A DNA stretch of 34,752 bases. Origin: Candidatus Bathyarchaeota archaeon (lineage in GTDB: Archaea; Thermoproteota; Bathyarchaeia; Bathyarchaeales; Bathycorpusculaceae). A model generated the notes under the pieces. It saw only the letters and a program-made list of their open reading frames with translations, was not told where the DNA came from and did not search any database. The stretch spans positions 1-34,752 of the forward strand of contig CAIUPH010000072.1 of assembly GCA_903901015.1 (NCBI GenBank), in the 5' to 3' direction. Shown here piece by piece: positions 31,891 to 34,752 of this stretch (positions are counted from its first letter, which is position 1; the number at the start of each line of letters is the position of its first letter). A program made the translations under genes and the position numbers.

Positions 31891-32760
31891 ATGATACGTA
31901 AAGTCATAATTCCTGCAGCAGGTTTGGGAACACGCCTATTTCCAGCGACCAAAGAACAACCAAAAGAGATGCTTCCGATTTTTTCGCGAACAGCACATGG
32001 CGACATTATGGTCAAACCCGTAGTTCAATTAGTTTTTGAGCAAGTACATAATGCGGGATTACGAGAATTCTGTTTCATCGTCGGCAGAGGAAAACGTGGT
32101 ATAGAAGATCATTTTACACCAGATTCTAATTGTATTAAAACTCTTGAAGGCTTAGGCAAAAACGGGCAAGCCAGTGACCTGGGAGATTTCTATGAAAAAC
32201 TGGAGTCTTCAACGGTTATGTGGGTTAACCAGCCCGCTCCAAAGGGGTTCGGTAATGCAGTTTTGATGGCTCAACCTTTCGTTCAGAACGAGAGTTGTTT
32301 GGTTCATGCAGGAGACAGCTGCTTAATATCAAAAGACATGGATTACCTAAAAAAACTCATAGAAACTTTTAATCGGTTTAGCGCCGACGCGGCATTTCTT
32401 GTAATAGAAATTGAGAATCCCAAGCAATATGGAATCGTTGAAGGCGAGGAAATAGAATCTGGAATAATAAAAGTGAACTCAGTAGTCGAGAAACCCGAGA
32501 AACCTAAAACAAACTGGGCAATTATGGCTATGTATGTTTTTCACCCCATCATCTTCAAAGCCCTAGAAGCGACAAAACCTGGAAAAGATGGAGAAATCCA
32601 ACTTACTGATGCAATACAGAAACTCATTGAGTGGGGATTAAAGGTGTACGCTGTAAAGTTGGATAAAAGCTATTCACACCTAGATATTGGAAGCCCTGAG
32701 AGGTATTGGGAAGCCTTAGAATTATCGTATAAACAATTTTGCAAGAGAAAAACGTCATGA
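31891..32760 (+). CDS. UTP-glucose-1-phosphate uridylyltransferase
   Basis: GalU makes UDP-glucose from UTP and glucose-1-phosphate. The 289-residue protein begins with the GalU signature IIPAAGLGTRLFPATKEQPK and shows FCFIVGRGKRGIEDHF, VEKPEKPKTNWAIMAMYVF and DGEIQLTDAIQKLIEWG. These are the nucleotide and sugar-phosphate sites of the family, and length is standard. The ATG has a good ribosome binding site. The stop overlaps the following epimerase gene in ATGA. Confidence 0.93.
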   Translation: MIRKVIIPAAGLGTRLFPATKEQPKEMLPIFSRTAHGDIMVKPVVQLVFEQVHNAGLREFCFIVGRGKRGIEDHFTPDSNCIKTLEGLGKNGQASDLGDFYEKLESSTVMWVNQPAPKGFGNAVLMAQPFVQNESCLVHAGDSCLISKDMDYLKKLIETFNRFSADAAFLVIEIENPKQYGIVEGEEIESGIIKVNSVVEKPEKPKTNWAIMAMYVFHPIIFKALEATKPGKDGEIQLTDAIQKLIEWGLKVYAVKLDKSYSHLDIGSPERYWEALELSYKQFCKRKTS

Positions 32761-33764
32761 TAGATGCTATAATTAGCCAAGACCTTGAAACCATAAAGAA
32801 CGCTGTTACCAGCGATGCCCTCGCAGAAAAGAAAGTGCTAGTCACGGGCGGTGCTGGTTTTATCGGCAGTTGGCTCTGTGATGTACTCATAGGTTTTGGG
32901 AATGAAGTAACTGTTATTGACGATTTATCTACGGGAAGAATCAAGAATATTGACCATTTAACTGAAAATTCCAAGTTTAAACTGATTAAATCAGATGTTT
33001 GCAGGTTTAAGACCGCGGACAAGTTTGAAATTATTCTCCACATGGCAGGTCATGCTTCACCAGATGAATATCAACAGCATCCAATCGAGACACTGCGAAC
33101 CAGTGCTAAAGGCACGGAAAACATGGCAGAGATAGCTAGAAAAAACGATGCCTTGCTGTTATTTGCCTCAACTTCAGAGGTTTATGGAGATGCTGAAGTT
33201 GTGCCCACACCTGAGAGTTATTGGGGAAAAGTAAACCCCATAGGTCCACGCTCATGTTACGACGAGGGTAAACGTTTTGCTGAGGCCTTACTTATGGCAT
33301 ACGGCAAGCAATATGGGTTGAATGTGAGGGCTCCAAGAATCTTCAACTCATATGGTCCCCGTTTAAGAGAAGATGGGCTTTACGGCAGAGCAATGTCCCG
33401 TTTCATATTGCAAGCCCAAACAAATCAACCAATAACAATCTATGGTGATGGAAAACAAACAAGGTCGTTCTGCTACATAACTGACACAGTTACAGGTCTA
33501 TTACTTTTAACTAAAAGTAAAGAAGCTAAATGTGAAGTTGTAAACATTGGAAATTCACAGGAAAAAACCATTTTAGAACTTGCAAACAAAATCAAAGAGT
33601 TAACTAAATCCAAGTCTCCAGTAACATTCTGTGCCTTGCCAAAGGACGACCCCAAAAGACGGTGCCCCAACACAGATAAATTGGAGAAACTTGTCGGCTG
33701 GAAACCAAACGTAACTTTTGAGGATGGATTAAAAAGAACAATCAAATGGTTCGCCCAAAAATAG
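32757..33764 (+). CDS. UDP-glucuronate decarboxylase-like SDR (UDP-xylose synthase type)
   Basis: From the ATG at 32757 the protein has 335 residues: TGGAGFIGSWL (30-40), ASTSEVYGDAE (137-147), and NPIGPRSCYDEGKRFAEALL with Y168-x3-K172. The PIGPR-CYDEGKR block with RIFNSYGPRL is the mark of UDP-xylose synthases, which convert UDP-glucuronate to UDP-xylose. The N-terminus carries about 23 extra residues before the Rossmann fold. An earlier TTG at 32739 is possible, but ATG overlapping the galU stop is the better start. With GalU and the dehydrogenase it would complete glucose-1-phosphate to UDP-xylose; related C4-decarboxylases or epimerases remain possible. Confidence 0.87.
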   Translation: MIDAIISQDLETIKNAVTSDALAEKKVLVTGGAGFIGSWLCDVLIGFGNEVTVIDDLSTGRIKNIDHLTENSKFKLIKSDVCRFKTADKFEIILHMAGHASPDEYQQHPIETLRTSAKGTENMAEIARKNDALLLFASTSEVYGDAEVVPTPESYWGKVNPIGPRSCYDEGKRFAEALLMAYGKQYGLNVRAPRIFNSYGPRLREDGLYGRAMSRFILQAQTNQPITIYGDGKQTRSFCYITDTVTGLLLLTKSKEAKCEVVNIGNSQEKTILELANKIKELTKSKSPVTFCALPKDDPKRRCPNTDKLEKLVGWKPNVTFEDGLKRTIKWFAQK

Positions 33765-34106
33765 TTGTTAATTCCATCAAACTATTAGTTCCATTATTTC
33801 TGTTAGTTTGTTTATACGTTTTTTTAAGCTTTTTTTGGTGTTGAGCCTTTGCATTTTTTGGGAGGCTTTTTGAGTTTTCTATAAGAAGAAAAAATTTGCG
33901 TTTTGTAGAGGGCTTTGTTTTGGGTTGCTTTTTTGGTTTAGCGTTTGGGGTTCTTGCGGGTTGCGTCTGGATTAGTCACTAATCGGTCAGAAAAGTTGGG
34001 CAACAATAATAAATGTAGGGTTAACTTGTGCACGCTGTGGTCACACTTATGTGAGGATTTATTTTCTTGAAATTTCTTGTTGGAGAAGTTTAAAATAACT
34101 TGGCAT
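33765..34106. other. Gene-free spacer, G/T-rich
   Basis: No gene is seen. T runs near 33820-33880 can end the galU-epimerase transcript. AGAAGAAAAAATTTGCG around 33884-33900 resembles the linker at 183-202 of the hairpin repeat family and may be a scrap of it. Confidence 0.4.
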
Positions 34107-34122
34107 AATATCATATAATATT
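34107..34122 (+). promoter_or_regulatory. Palindromic TATA region of the RelBE-like pair
   Basis: AATAT-CATATA-ATATT is a perfect short inverted repeat 24-39 bases before the antitoxin ATG. It overlaps the probable TATA box, as expected for an operator bound by the antitoxin for self-repression. Confidence 0.4.
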
Positions 34123-34145
34123 GAATAATGTGAGAGCTGCAACAA

Positions 34146-34382
34146 ATGGTAAAAAGCTTAATAGACTTAGATGAGCGCGAAAGCAGGATAATCAATATAG
34201 TAAAAGCAAAATATGGTCTCAAAGATAAAAGTCAAGCTTTAGGCTTAATCCTTAAACGTTATGCAGAATGTGAGCTTGAGCCTCAGTTTAGGCCAGAATT
34301 TATCAAGGAGATAGAGGATGCTCGCAAGCAGGGCAAGTTTGTAAAGATAAAAGACTTCGCTGAAGAGTTTGACATGAAGTGA
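34146..34382 (+). CDS. Antitoxin of a RelBE-like pair
   Basis: The 78-residue protein begins MVKSLIDLDERESRIINIVK and YGLKDKSQALGLILKRYAE, a short ribbon-helix-helix DNA-binding domain, followed by a charged tail (RPEFIKEIEDARKQGKFVKI) of the sort that wraps the toxin. Size, order and the toxin four bases downstream support the antitoxin call. The start is ATG. Confidence 0.82.
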   Translation: MVKSLIDLDERESRIINIVKAKYGLKDKSQALGLILKRYAECELEPQFRPEFIKEIEDARKQGKFVKIKDFAEEFDMK

Positions 34383-34386
34383 TTCC

Positions 34387-34647
34387 TTGTATAGCTTAGA
34401 GATCGAAGAAGAGGTTTTTAGAGCATTTAAAAAGTTGGCGAAAAAGGATAAAATACAGGTAGAAGCGATAAATAAGAAAATTGATCAAATACTAACTGAA
34501 CCGTTCCAGTTTAAACCTTTAAAACATCCATTGGAGGGACTTCGACGAGTTCACATTGGGTCGTTTGTTCTTATTTACGAAGTGCTTGAAAACCCCAAAA
34601 CAGTGAGAGTTTTAAAGTATAAACATCATGACGAAGCTTACCAATAA
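34387..34647 (+). CDS. RelE/ParE-type toxin
   Basis: The 86-residue protein has the compact RelE fold pattern: YSLEIEEEVFRAFKKLAKKD helix, then FKPLKHPLEGLRRVHIGSFV, LIYEVLENPKTVRVLKYKHH. R and H residues in the last strands (RRVHIG, KYKHHDEAY) match the ribosome-dependent mRNA-cleaving type; a ParE gyrase poison is not excluded. The start is TTG, four bases after the antitoxin stop. Confidence 0.85.
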   Translation: MYSLEIEEEVFRAFKKLAKKDKIQVEAINKKIDQILTEPFQFKPLKHPLEGLRRVHIGSFVLIYEVLENPKTVRVLKYKHHDEAYQ

Positions 34648-34699
34648 CAAGTCTATACTTATGAACCGCTTGTTAAAAACGGTAATCTAAGTCTTTCTT

Positions 34700-34752
34700 T
34701 GTTTAATAGAAGAAGAACAACGCTTTTTTGCTATGTGATTGCTAACAAACAC
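34700..34752. repeat. Possible edge of another hairpin repeat
   Basis: AATAGAAGAAGAACAACG near the window end carries the same AGAAGAAGAAC arm as the stem at 5655-5665 and is followed by a T run, as loops of this family are. The matching right arm would lie beyond the window, so this is uncertain. Confidence 0.35.

Noticed and set aside
1-34752. CRISPR arrays, tRNA or rRNA genes
   Set aside because: No regularly spaced identical repeats with unique spacers were seen; the hairpin repeats are irregular. No cloverleaf with a GTTCRAN arm or rRNA sequence was found by reading.

Overview
The window is archaeal chromosome. It carries ribosomal proteins S19e, L31e, L39e and L18a/LX, aIF6, prefoldin alpha, a PDCD5-family protein, an FtsY receptor and the RNase P protein Rnp4, none of which form such a set in bacteria. 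Starts are often TTG or GTG, and neighbouring genes often overlap by four bases (ATGA, GTGA, TTGA). Several genes have an A/T-rich TATA-like element 25-35 bases before the start, as leaderless archaeal messages do. A TACK-type archaeon, perhaps Bathyarchaeia, is my inference from gene style; no rRNA is present to test it.

Region 1 (1-10500) is accessory. A beta-CASP metallo-beta-lactamase gene is followed by an AbiE-like toxin-antitoxin pair (2860-4982) lying between two homologous direct repeats of about 420 bases (2121-2551 and 5100-5508). These repeats are strings of hairpins whose arms are triplet runs (GTA, GTT, GAA and complements), mixed with pieces of a small helix-turn-helix gene. 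One intact small gene (5515-5697) and one inverted broken copy (5855-6115) adjoin. On the minus strand follows a tight three-gene operon: SNF2-type helicase, multi-zinc-ribbon protein and Mrr-like nuclease-fold protein (10479 to 6183). It is a candidate undescribed DNA-defence or DNA-processing module.

Region 2 (10500-19150) holds mostly small or unassigned genes: a divergent intergenic region with five consecutive hairpins (10658-10819), small hypothetical proteins, two membrane proteins, a peptidase S51 homologue, a broken double winged-helix regulator (17123-17578), a 54-residue cysteine protein and a cupin.

Region 3 (19155-24684, minus strand) is the core information-processing block: Rnp4 and a YhbY-like RNA-binding protein, then S19e, PDCD5, L39e, L31e, then aIF6, L18a/LX, prefoldin alpha, FtsY and a GNAT acetyltransferase.

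Region 4 (24742-33764) makes nucleotide sugars for a surface glycan. RmlA, RmlC, RmlB and RmlD make dTDP-L-rhamnose. GalU, a UDP-glucose dehydrogenase and a UDP-glucuronate decarboxylase-like enzyme would convert glucose-1-phosphate to UDP-glucose, UDP-glucuronate and UDP-xylose. A Wzx/MATE-like flippase lies between. The window ends with a RelBE-like toxin-antitoxin pair and what may be the edge of another hairpin repeat.
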